The position numbers were made by a program, and so were the translations under genes. Positions 49,601 through 59,209 of a DNA stretch of 64,000 bases are shown piece after piece. Source of the stretch: Aporrectodea caliginosa (lineage: Eukaryota; Annelida; Clitellata; Crassiclitellata; Lumbricidae). Below the pieces are notes generated by a model. It saw only the letters and a program-made list of their open reading frames with translations. It was not told the origin of the DNA and searched no databases. The stretch is from assembly GCA_020284085.1 (NCBI GenBank), contig JACEVL010000481.1, positions 41,001 through 105,000 on the forward strand. Reading direction: 5' to 3'. Position 1 is the stretch's first letter. Every line of letters starts with the position of its first letter.

Positions 49601-52600
49601 TTGCCTGGTTCTGTTGGTCTGTAAGTGACACGACAAGACCCGTCCTCATTGTCCTGGCAATCAATATCGGCCTTACTTGGTCCTTCAATGGACAGACTCA
49701 GGCCACCATACCCTAAAGTAGAATCATTATAAAACAGTTTAGTCCCACATAGTAGAAGGTATTTGAACAGAAAATATGTAAAAATTCAAATAAACATTTG
49801 TAATGAACTGATAAATAATTTTTATTACAAACTTTAAACAAGGACCTCAGATTGAAACTTGTTTTAAAAATAATAACTAATATGATTTTCAAATATAAAT
49901 CTTCAATACAATTTGAACATCTTTTTATAAGCAAGCTATGGAGAAGCACATGACAATCTTTAAATATCAGAAGCTGGACAGGAAATTTCTCTGCTTGCAG
50001 TTGCATCACAGTTAAATAAGTTGCTGAAGAAGAGAAAAAAGAGTAACTAAAGAGAGAAGATGTACAAGATCTGTCCGAAAGTTTGACTGTGGCTCTTCGG
50101 TATAACTTACCAGCATCTTTAGTGTTGACGAAGAATTCATTCAATTCATTAGCCATTCCTTCAGTTAGACCCTTTCCATAGACTTTGACTTTATTAGCAT
50201 TTCCAATTTCTGTCTCTCCAACATAGATCTTGAAAGGAGAGTTCGGGATGTGCTTTCCATGGCGGAAAACGTTTACCAAATAGTCACCAACTTCACGTGG
50301 TGTAAACGAAATGCCTTCAAAGTAAATAAGATGACAAACTTATAAGCTACTCCAGGCATCATAGCATATATGAAAACAAACTTATTTGTCCAAAATTTAT
50401 TTTGCATATAGTGCAAATTCCTTAAATGCACAAAAAATACTGGCACAACATACCAGTGCTGATATGAGGGGGTGGGGGGCTTTCCAATTAAAAATACATC
50501 TTTGTCATTGATGGCTGCTATTTCAAGCATTTTATAAGGCATGCATTAATAGTTAAAAGTACAGTGAAAATATACCAGAAAAGATAAGAATATTCATTTT
50601 GGTGTACAGACATGGTAATAAAATACATCATCAATAGAGCTGATCAGGACAGTAATATATTTTAAAATTACACATATTATCCTAAATCTGAGATCCCATA
50701 TATCATCCTAATGATGAAATTTTTTCTCATCAAGCCATCTGCAGTGCAGTTATGGGCACATGGGCGCAGGTGGTAGAAGGTGGCTTTGACTGGTGTATGC
50801 AGTACATGACCCCCATTAACCAGGACAGCAGTTAAGAGTCTGGAATCTCCAAGGATACTCTCTCCTTTGAAAGAGTATCCTCAGAGAGGTAATGGAATCG
50901 GATAAGGTGGTGCATGATGGACTGGAGCCAGTCCTGGTCACCCTATATGGTACTAAGAATAAGGAATAAGGTAACAAGTCGGCTTATGCTAGTTTCAGTC
51001 CTTGAACATACACCACCACAATTACCACTGCATTCCACCATTACCATCACCAAGAACACCACTGTCATAAATTGCAATTTTCTTAAGCATTGAAGCACTA
51101 AATCACACGACTGAAATATGATGGTGGTGGTAGTCACCACCATCATATTTCACTTGTATCATTTCGTGATAATATGACTCAGAAATTAGTTTTATGACAG
51201 CTGTGTACTTGGAAATTGAACGATCTGCACTCACCAAGATGTCCATTAGCAAGTCGCTTCAAGATGCACGGTTCTTCCAATCCAGATGGGCTTCGGATAC
51301 TGGCAGTCAGGTTGGAAATGTCTGCCTCCGTAACCTTTAGCGAAACTTCACTACTGGCTCCAACTGACAGATGAGCTTTCTTCTGATCTTCACCACCTTT
51401 TTAACACCACAGAAAACACACCATCACTATAAATATCCACAATTGCCCTATTGCTATAAAACCATCGGTTCTTTACACTGTCTTGATTCCATTAAATCAG
51501 GAATTGGTTGATCATACTTTTTGGATTAACAGTGTTACCTGACATTATCTCAAATCTGATCTTAAATTTGATTACAGCCAAGTTTTCACGTTTCACACTG
51601 CTGCTATTACCTGGTGAGGTGATTTTGGCAGTGAAAGGTGATCCAGCAATGTGCTGGTCTGCAAATCGAATGATGATGTTGTATTCTCCAGGAGCAGTTG
51701 GCAGGTATGACACAGAACATGTGCCATCCTTGTTGTCTGTGCATTTGATCTCTGCCTTAGAAGGACCTTCTACAGCTAATGCCAGTCCACCTACAATGAA
51801 CAAAAAGTCAGTCTTCGCTACAGTTTCTTCTGATGAAATCAATTTATCTTGGCAAATAAAAACAACACCATCCTTGCTTCAGATTGTTTGTTTGCGTAGT
51901 AAAATTAATCACTGAAGAAAACAACAGGAATCTATAAGGACCAAGAGTAGGATAAAAACAACCTTCTCTATATTTCACTTACTTCTAATACCCTACCTTA
52001 CACAACAGAGCAAACAGTAGTAATTCATCACAATGGCACTTACATACAAGGCAATCCTTGGGTTTGGCTACTTGCAGTAACAACTAATGACAAAGTTTCA
52101 ATTATATGCTGTAAATGTACATGCAGCACAAGCAGGAACTCTGCTTAGGAATAGCATTGAGATGGAACATGAACTATGTGCTGCCACCTAGAGAATGCAG
52201 TTAGACTAATAATTTACCGAAAGATAGATGCAAAACTAGTATAAGCAACTGTTCTGTAGCAATCTGTGTGTGCCGCATCTGCTAATGTTCAAACAAGCAT
52301 TCCTTGTACAACTCGTGGTGTAGATCCTTCTTAACAACTACTCTCTGAACGCCCTTGGCTTTCCTGATCTGTACATATTCTTATGCCACTTTTTTCAGAA
52401 GCAAACACTTTTCAGTTGCTTCGAGTGGCTCATTTTCTCAAAGACTGATTTCTATCTCAGACTTTCTTCCAGCACATTTCAAAATCAGTGACCCTTTTCT
52501 GACTTCAAAATAGTAGCATTACCAGTGCATATTTAGCAAGTGTTAATGCATAAAATGTGGAAATGTATAAGTACATGATTATCCACACAATAATCCAATA

Positions 52601-55600
52601 TGTTCTCACAAGTAATCCTAACCAAGTTCTTACCTGCACCAGCATCCTTTGTGACGATGGTGAAATGGCAAGGCTGGCCAGCGACTCCATGGCTGAGGCC
52701 AGGTCCATAGGCCGTCACCTGACCAAGGCCGACACTGTGAACATAGAAGTTGAAGGGACTGCCCTGAACAGGGACCTTGTTGTACAAGACATCCATTGTG
52801 TGCAGACCAATCTCTGACGGCTGATAACGGATCTTAACGGTTCCATTGTGATTGTCCTCAATTTTCGGATAATGCCTCATACCAGATGGAGTGGTCACAA
52901 CAGCTGAGGAACAACAAGACCAGAACCTTTCAAGCACAGCTAAGTTCTACTTAACTACACAAAATGACAGCTAATAAACCAATGCTACAAATGAGAATCA
53001 CTAGGCTACAATTCTGATTTTAGCTTCATTGTCAAAGTTTTTGCTTGCTCTTCCTGACCATTTTAGGCAAATCTTCTCAAAGTAAACTGAATCATTGGAA
53101 TCAGATTAAAGTTTTGTCAAAATCAAAACTATCACACTGCAGAAAAAGATAACTTACTCAATACACAGACAATGTCTGAGCATCAAAATGTACTGATAGT
53201 TTGATCCTTCACAAAAAAAATAGCAATCATATTACAATAAGGATCCTGAGTGGCCGAGTGGGTTGGTGCCCGCTCGCCGCGCCGGCGCCCCGGGTTCGCT
53301 TCCCGGTCGGGTCGGATTATCAGAGATTAATTTCTCGGATCTTTACTGCGGGTGGCTCGGTCGCATTATAAACGTGGAGTACAATACAACACACAATACA
53401 ACACATCACAATACAACTGGGGCGCGGTGGTGTAGGGGTATGTTCGGTGCCTTGCAGCTGGAGGGTTGCGGGTTCGGGTCCACCTCAAAGTCGCCGCGTA
53501 GGGACCCTGGGCAAGTCCTTCACTCGCAATTGCTCATGCGCTTCGGCGTGAAACTCCGATTCAGCTGTTCGCAGTAGTCGGGAGCGCCTCTGAATGGGAA
53601 ATCTGGTTGGGGCGCTATAACAAGTGTTCAAATACAATACAATACAATACCTTACAATCATATCTAAAATGCTGCTCAGCAGAGGGATGCTAGAAACCAA
53701 GCCTTATAATAACTGCCTTTTACAAATTATTTACTGCATAGAAAATCACTGGCGTCATTCACTGAATCAATTGCCCAGCACAGACCTAAATGGAAGTGCT
53801 CTAACGAACCTGAAACATAGTTGAAAATGGGTCCAACTGGAATAGAGAAGTCAACAGGGTTGTAAAGTCCCATTGGTTCAACTGGAGCAATTGATTCCAC
53901 ACCACGTGTATATTCCTGTGTTATCAGCTCTCCTGCCTATAAACAAAATGTTTTAAGTTGTTACCTTTTCATGGAGCGAAGTTCTACGTATGTACCCAAC
54001 TGGTTGAAATAATGATGTGTAAACTAGAGTAAAATGCACTCAGGCTGTGCTCCAAATTTTTTGGTTATACTGAACACTGAGTATTCGGTTATTAAAATAA
54101 ATGAAAACCAGAATGCAAAGATTAATACGTGAAAATGTCTTAATCCCCAAAGTCTGCTATTTTCCATATCAATTTTGTACAGCTATGACACAAAGAATAA
54201 TTAAGCATCATCATTTTTCTGTTTCTGAAACTACCAATAAATTTAAAGAGGTTCTGATGTCAAAGATGATGGAGCTACCTAATGCTTCATTGTTAGTCTC
54301 ATCAGTTAATAATAAAGAGTAATTATTCACTTATCTATTTACTTACTTAATTAATTAATTATACTAGTAATAAAGTGTGGTCTATGAATTGCAAGAACAA
54401 TGTAGCAAAAAACATGGCAACACCAATACAAAAACGACATGTTAATCAAGAATGATGAAAATACGAATAACGGTAATTCAAATCATTTTTTACCTGATAC
54501 TAAGTCATTTCTATTCATATTTTATATCAACAGTTGGTCAAACATGAAGACTTGGGAGATTTCCAGTAGTCTATTATCAATTTTGTTCCAATGTGATTCT
54601 CGTTAACGATAACGATAACGAAAATGTTCGTTAACGAAAATAAAATGATTTCGTTAACGATAACTATAACTATAACTAAAAAATATCATTAACTATAACT
54701 ATAACTATAACGAAAATAGCACTAACGAAAATTCATGTTTATTTTCGTTAATGCAAAAAATAAAAAGTAGAAGTGCAATATGGACGATTCGACATAAATG
54801 AGAACGAAAAATGCGATATTTTTATTATGCAATTTGTCAGTTACTTTGGAAGCTCGTGTATTCATGAAGCTGAATGCACTCATGCTTCAAAGGCTTTCAA
54901 AGCTCCGAGCAAATTGTGATACAGCGTGTTAATACGCACAATTTTGCTTATAGCCTTAATTATTGTAACTAAGTAGTAACTAAAATTAACTAAAATAAAA
55001 AACCATTAACTATAACTGTAACTATAACTAAAAAATAATACTAACTATAACTATAACTATAACTAAAATACAATACCATTAACTATAACTGTAACTATAT
55101 AACTAAAATAAAATCTGTAAGGAGAATCACACTGTTTGGTTCAAATGCATTCTGCAACATAATGCGGTTTACAGCATTAGCCTTAAGACCTTAACACGAT
55201 TAACAAATTACAGCATTAGCCTTAAGACCTTAACACGATTAACAAAATTACCCACAACTCAGATTCACATTTCGGTGTGACCTTGCGCGCATTACAAATT
55301 TATTTAATAATAATAATAACAATGCTGAGTCAATGTTTTTATATACAAACCGGCTAGAAAAATACTCAAGAAATGTAGACCTGCTTCTAAGGCTACATAA
55401 ACTTGACCAGGAACTGAACTCTTATACATTGACCCTTGACAAAACGTCTTCTGGTTGGAATGAATACCAAGACGACCCAGTTGACTTACTCCAATTACCC
55501 ACAAGTCAATTATGAATAAATACACCTATGACTCTGTGTACTGGAGTAAGTGTTAATCCTGGCATTTCAGGGTCTTTTAAAAATTCTCTTAAATGTACTG

Positions 55601-58225
55601 TTCTCAGATGAGCCAAACAATATTAGAGTGTTTCACTTATATATTCAGATTTACAATAACACAAAGTAGACCTTTCCTGAAACATTGGCTCAATCACAGA
55701 ACAGGAGCAATCATTATGTATCAACTCGTTACCATTCCTCTGTTTGCATAAACTGATGGCAGAAGAAGAAGAAGACAGAGATGTGCTGTTACCTCATACT
55801 GAGACTCCTCGAGATGCATCATCTTTGGATCAACGACCTGGTCAGTGGCAGTGAGAAAGAACAACACGCAAACACATTTACAGCGGAACACAAACAACAC
55901 TAGACAGCAGAATCGCCGTCAAATGGCATCATGCCAGTGAAAAAGAATTCTGGATAAACGTCGAATCAGGATGGTGAAATTCATGCAGGCTAAACAGGAC
56001 ACGGATAAAATCCATGCACCAGTTCCAACATGCAAGCATTGACGACCCAGACGGCCAACAGTGAGCTGATGAGCAGCGGAAAGAATTAACAAAAGGCAAG
56101 AGCAGGGAAAAGGTCAAGAAAAGAAAGCAATGACAAACAACACCTTTCGTTAAGTCACATTGCAACCTTTGTGCATAAAGGATGGAAGGAAGAGAGCAAA
56201 ACAACAATGATATGACAAGTAATCACTCCTCACAGTCTGAGCAGCAAACATAACTGATTTTAATTAAATCACAGCACATTCCAGCATCTTCCCATATTTA
56301 TCCACCCTTTTCAGCATTTTAGTAATTTAATAGTGCTAGGAAACTGCTAAATTAACCTACTGCTGCTCAGCCCAGTAGTCCAATACTTAAATTCTCTCCA
56401 AATGAGAGTCATTTTGATTTGAACAGCGTCACTGAATAGCGACTTGACGTGAAACAGCTTAACAGAAACCAAATGAAAAAGTAAACTCTGACAATAACTT
56501 CAAAAAAGGATTCACCTATAAAGTTAAATTTTGACCAAACAGGAATCATGTGACTTATATGCTAGAACTTAAGTACCATGGCCTTTGTTGAGCCTGCATA
56601 TGTGCAAGGTAACATTTCACAAAGGCAAGCTGACTTCAATTAGACCTTCATGCCACTTCTGTAGGGATTCTTCATTCTGAATAAATTAACCTTTTTGAAG
56701 CATCAAAGCAAACTGATTTTAACTGGCAAATACAAAGGATTGGCAAATTCAGATGACAAGGTGAGTTTGCATCTACAACAGCTATAGATATTATATTGCA
56801 AAAAATAATGGTCAAAAATAACTTTGCACTTATGAAATAAGATCTTCAGCCAGAATAGGGCACATCGACTATTGTCAGATTAAGGTGTTCAATAAAATTC
56901 ACAGCATAATCAAAACATTAGTTTTAAAAAGGCAAAGGCCAAAACGGCGCAAAAGGGTCGCTAAGTGGCAACTTTTAACAATTGCAATTATTCAAAACAA
57001 CGAGTCAGATGAATTCATTCAACAGTGTGGCCAAACAATACTTCATGCGAAAACAGTCCTGCTCTGCCCAAGGCCCAACCTACCTGTTGGGTGAACTGCC
57101 CACTTGGCACTGGCTGGCCACCAAACTTGAGATTGATGGTGTAGGCGCCGGGCAATCGCGGTGTGTACATGACGCTGACAGTGCCGTCACCATTGTCAAC
57201 GATGTCGATGTCAACGTCACTGCCACTGGTGCTACGAATGTGGCAGGTGATGTTACCATATCCGGCTTCTGCTGTGTTGATGTTTATGACACACTCTTCA
57301 CCGACTGGGATCGTCGTTCGAATTCCATCTGGCAACACAAAGAAAGTACAATTGTTTTGTTGAAAAATCAAATGCAAGCTTAAACAAAATACAATAACAA
57401 AGGACAAAATTACAAGAGAAGATCTAAAAAGGCATTATATAATTCTTATTCTGAAAGGCAAGCCAACATCATGATCGGTGTAGATCAATCCAGCAAGGAA
57501 GTTGACGAAAATGTAAAAGGCATGTAGAAACAGGGATACAGACAACTAGCTACTAGCTCTATACAATATTTCTCACACCTAATTCTATGATTACAAGGTA
57601 TCAAATGTGGAATGGAAATACAACAAATTCAGACTTTATGGTTTGTTAGCTGTCTGACCAAAGATATTCCATATCTGTTACTTTACTCCTCATAACTTTT
57701 TATGTCTATCTACCGTTCTCTTTAATTATATAATTTCTTTAAGTGAAAAAAGTAGGAGGCAAAATTTCCAAGGGGCAAACTGTGGGGGCGAATTTTCCCA
57801 GGATGAACTGTGGGGGGTGCCGTTGCTACTTAATTTGAAATACATGGTCAAAATGTCTCATTGGAAGTGCTACACAAGTGCTAATCAGATCAGCTCAGTG
57901 CATGATAATCACCAGGACAGTTATTAAAATGTAAAACACTTCAGTTAAATAATTTAAAATATCATTACATCACAGTTTGTACCATTACAGCTACACCAAA
58001 CAAAAAACTCAGAACGATTTCCAGCAGAAACCTACCAAGGATTTTGACTTTGCTGGCATCACCAGTTGGACTGGTTGTGACATGGAAGGGTGCAGAAGGA
58101 ACACTCTGCCCTCCGAACTTAACCCCAACTGTATAACGGCCAACCTCCGATGGAGTGTAGGTCACGATGTAAGTGCCATCTCCATTGTCGAGGATCTTTG
58201 GCCTCACAAAGTCACCAAAAGGATC
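40505..58225 (-). CDS. filamin, 3' half of gene: 18 exons, Ig repeats 14 (part) to 24
   Basis: Eighteen exons with canonical AG/GT borders join in phase to 1004 codons plus TGA, nearly all introns being phase 1. The product aligns by motif with vertebrate filamin repeats 14-24. Each ~96-residue Ig-like repeat has the signature DN.DGT..V.Y.P...G.Y...VKF....IPGSPF and the linking DAGAGGL.....GPSKAEI. Hinge 1 (55837-53811) and hinge 2 (41818-41612) lie where they do in filamin A. Repeat 24, the dimerisation repeat, ends at [17 protein letters not shown]. Filamins crosslink F-actin through an N-terminal CH-domain pair (beyond the right edge here) and recruit integrins, GPIb-type receptors and signalling proteins through repeats 16-24. 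The first coding exon of repeat 20 was not found. An LTR element sits upstream in antisense. Confidence 0.95.
41612..41818 (-). CDS. filamin exon: hinge 2 and start of repeat 24
   Basis: Acceptor TTTTAAAG, donor GTAAGA. About 45 residues rich in Thr, Gln and Val ([19 protein letters not shown]) form the flexible hinge-2 linker. Then [20 protein letters not shown] starts repeat 24. In vertebrate filamins this hinge is the calpain-sensitive segment before the dimerisation repeat. Confidence 0.92.
42209..42427 (-). CDS. filamin exon: most of repeat 23
   Basis: Acceptor TGAAACAG, donor GTACAA. It encodes [40 protein letters not shown] and [20 protein letters not shown] to [12 protein letters not shown]. 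It matches vertebrate repeat 23 closely (TIDGPSKV....[18 protein letters not shown]). Confidence 0.95.
43044..43214 (-). CDS. filamin exon: end of repeat 22, start of repeat 23
   Basis: Acceptor TTATAG, donor GTACGT. It encodes [36 protein letters not shown] and [17 protein letters not shown]. The exon spans the repeat 22/23 junction, the usual filamin exon style where borders fall inside repeats. Confidence 0.95.
43453..43570 (-). CDS. filamin exon: N-terminal strands of repeat 22
   Basis: Starts in phase 0 after TGAAACAG and ends in phase 1 at a GTCAGA donor. It encodes [20 protein letters not shown] and [18 protein letters not shown]. Corresponds to VNQPASF.V..NGA.G.IDA...PSGA in vertebrate repeat 22. 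Confidence 0.93.
44179..44309 (-). CDS. filamin exon: end of repeat 21, start of repeat 22
   Basis: Acceptor AACATAG, donor GTGATG, phase 1 to 0. It encodes [20 protein letters not shown], then [26 protein letters not shown] with Asp instead of Gly is the same exception as in vertebrate repeat 21, a good orthology marker. Confidence 0.93.
45110..45247 (-). CDS. filamin exon: centre of repeat 21 (integrin-binding face)
   Basis: Acceptor TGCTAG, donor GTTAGT. It encodes [20 protein letters not shown], then [20 protein letters not shown]. It covers strands C and D of repeat 21, which in vertebrate filamins form the groove for integrin beta tails ([17 protein letters not shown] is the conserved stretch). 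Confidence 0.94.
45750..45851 (-). CDS. filamin exon: end of repeat 20, start of repeat 21
   Basis: Acceptor GATTTTCAG, donor GTAAGT. It encodes [20 protein letters not shown] then [40 protein letters not shown] is diagnostic of the filamin repeat 20-21 junction. Confidence 0.95.
46173..46337 (-). CDS. filamin exon: core of repeat 20
   Basis: Acceptor GTTACAG, donor GTGAGC. It encodes [20 protein letters not shown] through [20 protein letters not shown] to MHIP. Equivalent to MTAQVTSPSGK...FVP.EMG.HTVSVKY in vertebrates. The preceding part of repeat 20 (strand A and its linker) is not encoded here or in the exon upstream. Confidence 0.94.
46514..48172. mobile_element. unclassified 1.66-kb insertion with inverted GGGGAGACT arrays at both ends
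   Basis: Near both ends are clusters of ~20-30 bp units of the form ggggggagactttatttcga in both orientations (46,511-46,800 and 48,061-48,172). The presumed borders are cgtgaca at 46,507-46,513 and 48,173-48,179, a candidate 7-8 bp target duplication. The middle (46,810-48,050) has no recognisable protein. It also carries TAGGCCTA palindromes that are otherwise scarce in the filamin locus, consistent with foreign origin. Subterminal array structure suggests a DNA transposon, class unknown. Confidence 0.5.
48273..48549. mobile_element. hAT (Charlie-like) MITE
   Basis: It starts CAGGGATGTCAAA and ends TTTGACACCTCTG (13-bp inverted ends, two mismatches). An exact 8-bp target duplication, gtgtagaa, lies at 48,265-48,272 and 48,550-48,557. 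A subterminal gcgggccatttctggcccgc palindrome is typical of Charlie-type hAT elements. It is 277 bp with no coding capacity. Confidence 0.88.
48917..49050 (+). repeat. tRNA-derived SINE, family A, truncated copy 3
   Basis: ggttgaatggtaacacgctg gcacgaagatcag and acacagattcgataccc correspond to the head of the copies at 1440 and 23,461. The body (aggacagactggcgccttga) is shortened and runs straight into another SINE. Confidence 0.65.
49056..49260 (+). repeat. tRNA-Ser/Leu-like SINE, copy 1
   Basis: taagtggccgagtgggttgc (A-box) and ggcccgggttcgattcc (B-box) are a recognisable tRNA-Ser/Leu head. A body with cagagattaattctcggatc and gggtggctcggtcgcaatat follows and is shared with 53,241-53,385. 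It does not form a functional tRNA because the anticodon and acceptor arms are not conserved. Confidence 0.82.
49560..49712 (-). CDS. filamin exon: centre of repeat 19
   Basis: Acceptor CTACTTTAG, donor GTGAGA, phase 1 to 1. It encodes [40 protein letters not shown] and [11 protein letters not shown]. It matches vertebrate repeat 19 ([16 protein letters not shown]), the paired partner domain of repeat 18. After HVPG the expected SPF strand should lie in the next exon, which was not identified. Confidence 0.95.
50111..50314 (-). CDS. filamin exon: end of repeat 18, start of repeat 19
   Basis: Acceptor TTTGAAG, donor GTAAGT. It encodes [40 protein letters not shown] and [20 protein letters not shown] through NTKDA. 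SEIGDAS..RV.G.GL.EG is the vertebrate counterpart. Confidence 0.94.
51112..51152. other. perfect 18-bp hairpin in filamin intron
   Basis: tgaaatatgatggtggtg and caccaccatcatatttca are exact reverse complements separated by the 5-base loop gtagt. It may be the core of a small foldback element. No target duplication was seen. Confidence 0.8.
51235..51396 (-). CDS. filamin exon: N-terminal half of repeat 18
   Basis: Acceptor TTAAAAAG, donor GTGAGT. It encodes [40 protein letters not shown] and [27 protein letters not shown] is unique to repeat 18 of animal filamins, so the register of the whole series is firmly set by this exon. Confidence 0.95.
51611..51790 (-). CDS. filamin exon: second half of repeat 17
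   Basis: Acceptor CATTGTAG, donor GTAATA. It encodes [40 protein letters not shown] and [20 protein letters not shown]. Strands C-D of repeat 17 bind GPIb-alpha and related tails in vertebrates. Confidence 0.95.
52634..52903 (-). CDS. filamin exon: repeat 16 and start of repeat 17
   Basis: Acceptor TTCCTCAG, donor GTAAGA. At 270 nt it is the longest exon here. It encodes [60 protein letters not shown] and [10 protein letters not shown] through [18 protein letters not shown] marks the repeat 16-17 junction. Confidence 0.95.
53241..53385 (+). repeat. tRNA-Ser/Leu-like SINE, copy 2
   Basis: tgagtggccgagtgggttgg and gccccgggttcgcttccc form the tRNA-like head, followed by the same body as copy 1 (cagagattaatttctcggat, gggtggctcggtcgcattat). 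It ends in an acaatacaac microsatellite. Confidence 0.82.
53418..53645 (+). repeat. SINE with tRNA-like head and L2-like tail, family B, full-length
   Basis: Head ggggcgcggtggtgtagggg with B-box gggttcgggtccacc, body gggaccctgggcaagtcctt and ctcatgcgcttcggcgtgaa, tail gggagcgcctctgaatggga ... ggggcgctataacaag, then an (aatac)n end. This is the clearest full-length copy of the family, in a filamin intron and antisense to the gene. Confidence 0.85.
53810..53936 (-). CDS. filamin exon: hinge 1 and first strands of repeat 16
   Basis: Acceptor TTTATAG, donor GTTCGT, phase 0 to 1. The hinge part reads [20 protein letters not shown], then [20 protein letters not shown] enters repeat 16 (compare ..FDL.IPF...). 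The hinge sequence is lineage-specific and not alignable with vertebrate hinge 1. Confidence 0.85.
54589..55134. mobile_element. hAT-type MITE with TAACTATAACTA array, copy 2 (inverted)
   Basis: This 546-bp element has ends CAATGTGATTCTC and GAGAATCACACTG, identical to copy 1 at 4791. It is in opposite orientation, judged by the internal order (cgttaacg block first, ctgtaagg end last). Flanks ttttgttc (54,581-54,588) and tttggttc (55,135-55,142) differ at one base, a likely 8-bp target duplication. The interior is mostly ataactataactataacta and cgttaacgaaaat units. Confidence 0.85.
55793..55837 (-). CDS. filamin 45-nt microexon (hinge 1)
   Basis: Acceptor CACTGACCAG, donor GTAACA, phase 0 to 0, encoding [15 protein letters not shown]. 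It is in frame with the repeat 15 exon upstream and the hinge/repeat 16 exon downstream. Its size and symmetric phase make it a candidate for alternative inclusion, matching the known alternative use of hinge 1 in vertebrate filamins. Confidence 0.75.
55838..57083. other. filamin intron, nothing further recognised
   Basis: AT-rich intronic sequence. An open frame of about 90 codons on the minus strand (56,207-55,929) has no family resemblance. Confidence 0.6.
57084..57328 (-). CDS. filamin exon: repeat 15
   Basis: Acceptor TTGCCAG, donor GTAGGT, phase 1 to 0. It encodes [60 protein letters not shown] and [15 protein letters not shown]. Corresponds to IQIGEETVITVDTKAAGKGKVTC in vertebrate repeat 15, the last repeat of rod 1. 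Confidence 0.93.
57735..57835. repeat. short G-run repeat, probably transposon debris
   Basis: Two copies of a aactgtgggggg-like motif (caaactgtgggggcgaattt and gatgaactgtggggggtgcc) lie about 30 bases apart in a filamin intron. No ends or target duplication were identified. Confidence 0.35.
58036..58225 (-). CDS. filamin exon: second half of repeat 14 (first exon seen)
   Basis: Acceptor CATTTAG, donor GTAGGT, ends in phase 1. It encodes [40 protein letters not shown] and [27 protein letters not shown] after the SPF strand identifies the repeat 14-15 junction. Exons for repeats 1-13 and the CH domains are expected beyond the retrotransposon, to the right of the window. Confidence 0.93.
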
Positions 58226-58581
58226 CTAAATGAAAGCCAGGCATGTCATCAACTATTAATTGTTAATACAATAAAAGTCTTCATAAAATCCAAATTTCAG
58301 TTCTTACACTTAGTAATGAAATAATCACAACACTGATAAATGCATTCCTAATGATTACATACTAGGAACACCCTATTACACAATGTTGTATGAATATGAA
58401 CTATTGTAAGCGAAAAATTTCATACAAAGAAACACAACAATACCAGAAAATCATTCTCATCTACCACTTATGTACACTGGATAGCGATAATAATGTCAGA
58501 ATCCAAGAGGTGAAAGTTATAGCTGACAGGATGTAATAGAGAATGATTAGCATTATAGCAGTTACCTGAATAACAACATCT

Positions 58582-59024
58582 TGTTAGGATCCCATGGCTT
58601 AACCAGTCCTGGGATGGGCAAGGGATACGCTTGGGTGGTTTCCTTAGCTGAGGGGAGACCTCTAGTGGGAAATTCTCCTATATAAGGAGGTAGAGTAAGG
58701 GGCGTATTCGAAGTCTCCGATGATACGGCCTTTGTGCAGTTCGTCTTGTCTGAGATCTTCCGGGCGCATGTTAGTCAAGTTCGTTTCGTGGCAAGTTCCA
58801 CTTTTCTTGGTTACTCAAGGTTGCTTGAGTTTGGTTATGTCGTCAGCCTGTTGCTGTGTTGAAGACTTTGTTTCGTCGACGGTCTTGCTACAATAGAGTG
58901 AACCGTTTTCCACCCTTGTCTACGGGTCGGTAATGTATCGTTTTAATTTGTCTTTTTGTTGAGAATTATACCTTTAAAACTAGACAACGTCTTGAGCTTT
59001 ATTATAGAGGGGGAACCCGCAACA
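58582..59024 (+). mobile_element. 5' LTR of Gmr1-type Ty3/Gypsy retrotransposon
   Basis: It begins TGTTAGG and ends CAACA, 443 bp with TG...CA ends. It contains a TATATAA box (58,679-58,685) and is followed after two bases by a primer-binding-site-like sequence. The 3' LTR is outside the window, so the boundaries are inferred from the TG/CA ends and the PBS position rather than from comparing both LTRs. Confidence 0.65.
58679..58685 (+). promoter_or_regulatory. TATA box of the LTR promoter
   Basis: TATATAA about 100 bases into the LTR, followed by G-rich sequence. This is the expected position for the U3/R promoter of a retrotransposon. Confidence 0.55.
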
Positions 59025-59026
59025 TA

Positions 59027-59042
59027 TGAGGGCTCGCGGGAT
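59027..59042 (+). promoter_or_regulatory. primer-binding site, tRNA-Pro-like
   Basis: TGAGGGCTCGCGGGAT resembles the complement of the tRNA-Pro 3' end (TGGGGGCTCGTCCGGGAT) with one mismatch and a two-base gap. It lies two bases after the LTR CA end. Confidence 0.45.
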
Positions 59043-59209
59043 TTTTTTTCTCGTACGTTTGAAATTCGCATTTGTTGGTAGCACATACAACATTTGAGGT
59101 TTCGTCGGAAAATTTTTCGCTACGTTAAGAGAAAATTTGAGGCAGAGAAGAAAGTTTTGAAAATTAAGGGGCGTGTCTCAAAACAATTTTGAAATTTCGA
59201 AATTTTGAA

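Noticed and set aside
54600..55110. Interstitial telomere
   Set aside because: TAACTA-type units differ from TTAGGG, and the tract sits between precise hAT-like ends with a target duplication.
57015..57407. Plus-strand frames opposite filamin exons (for example 56,982-57,383 and 52,557-52,817)
   Set aside because: Antisense shadows of conserved filamin exons, which explain the open frames.
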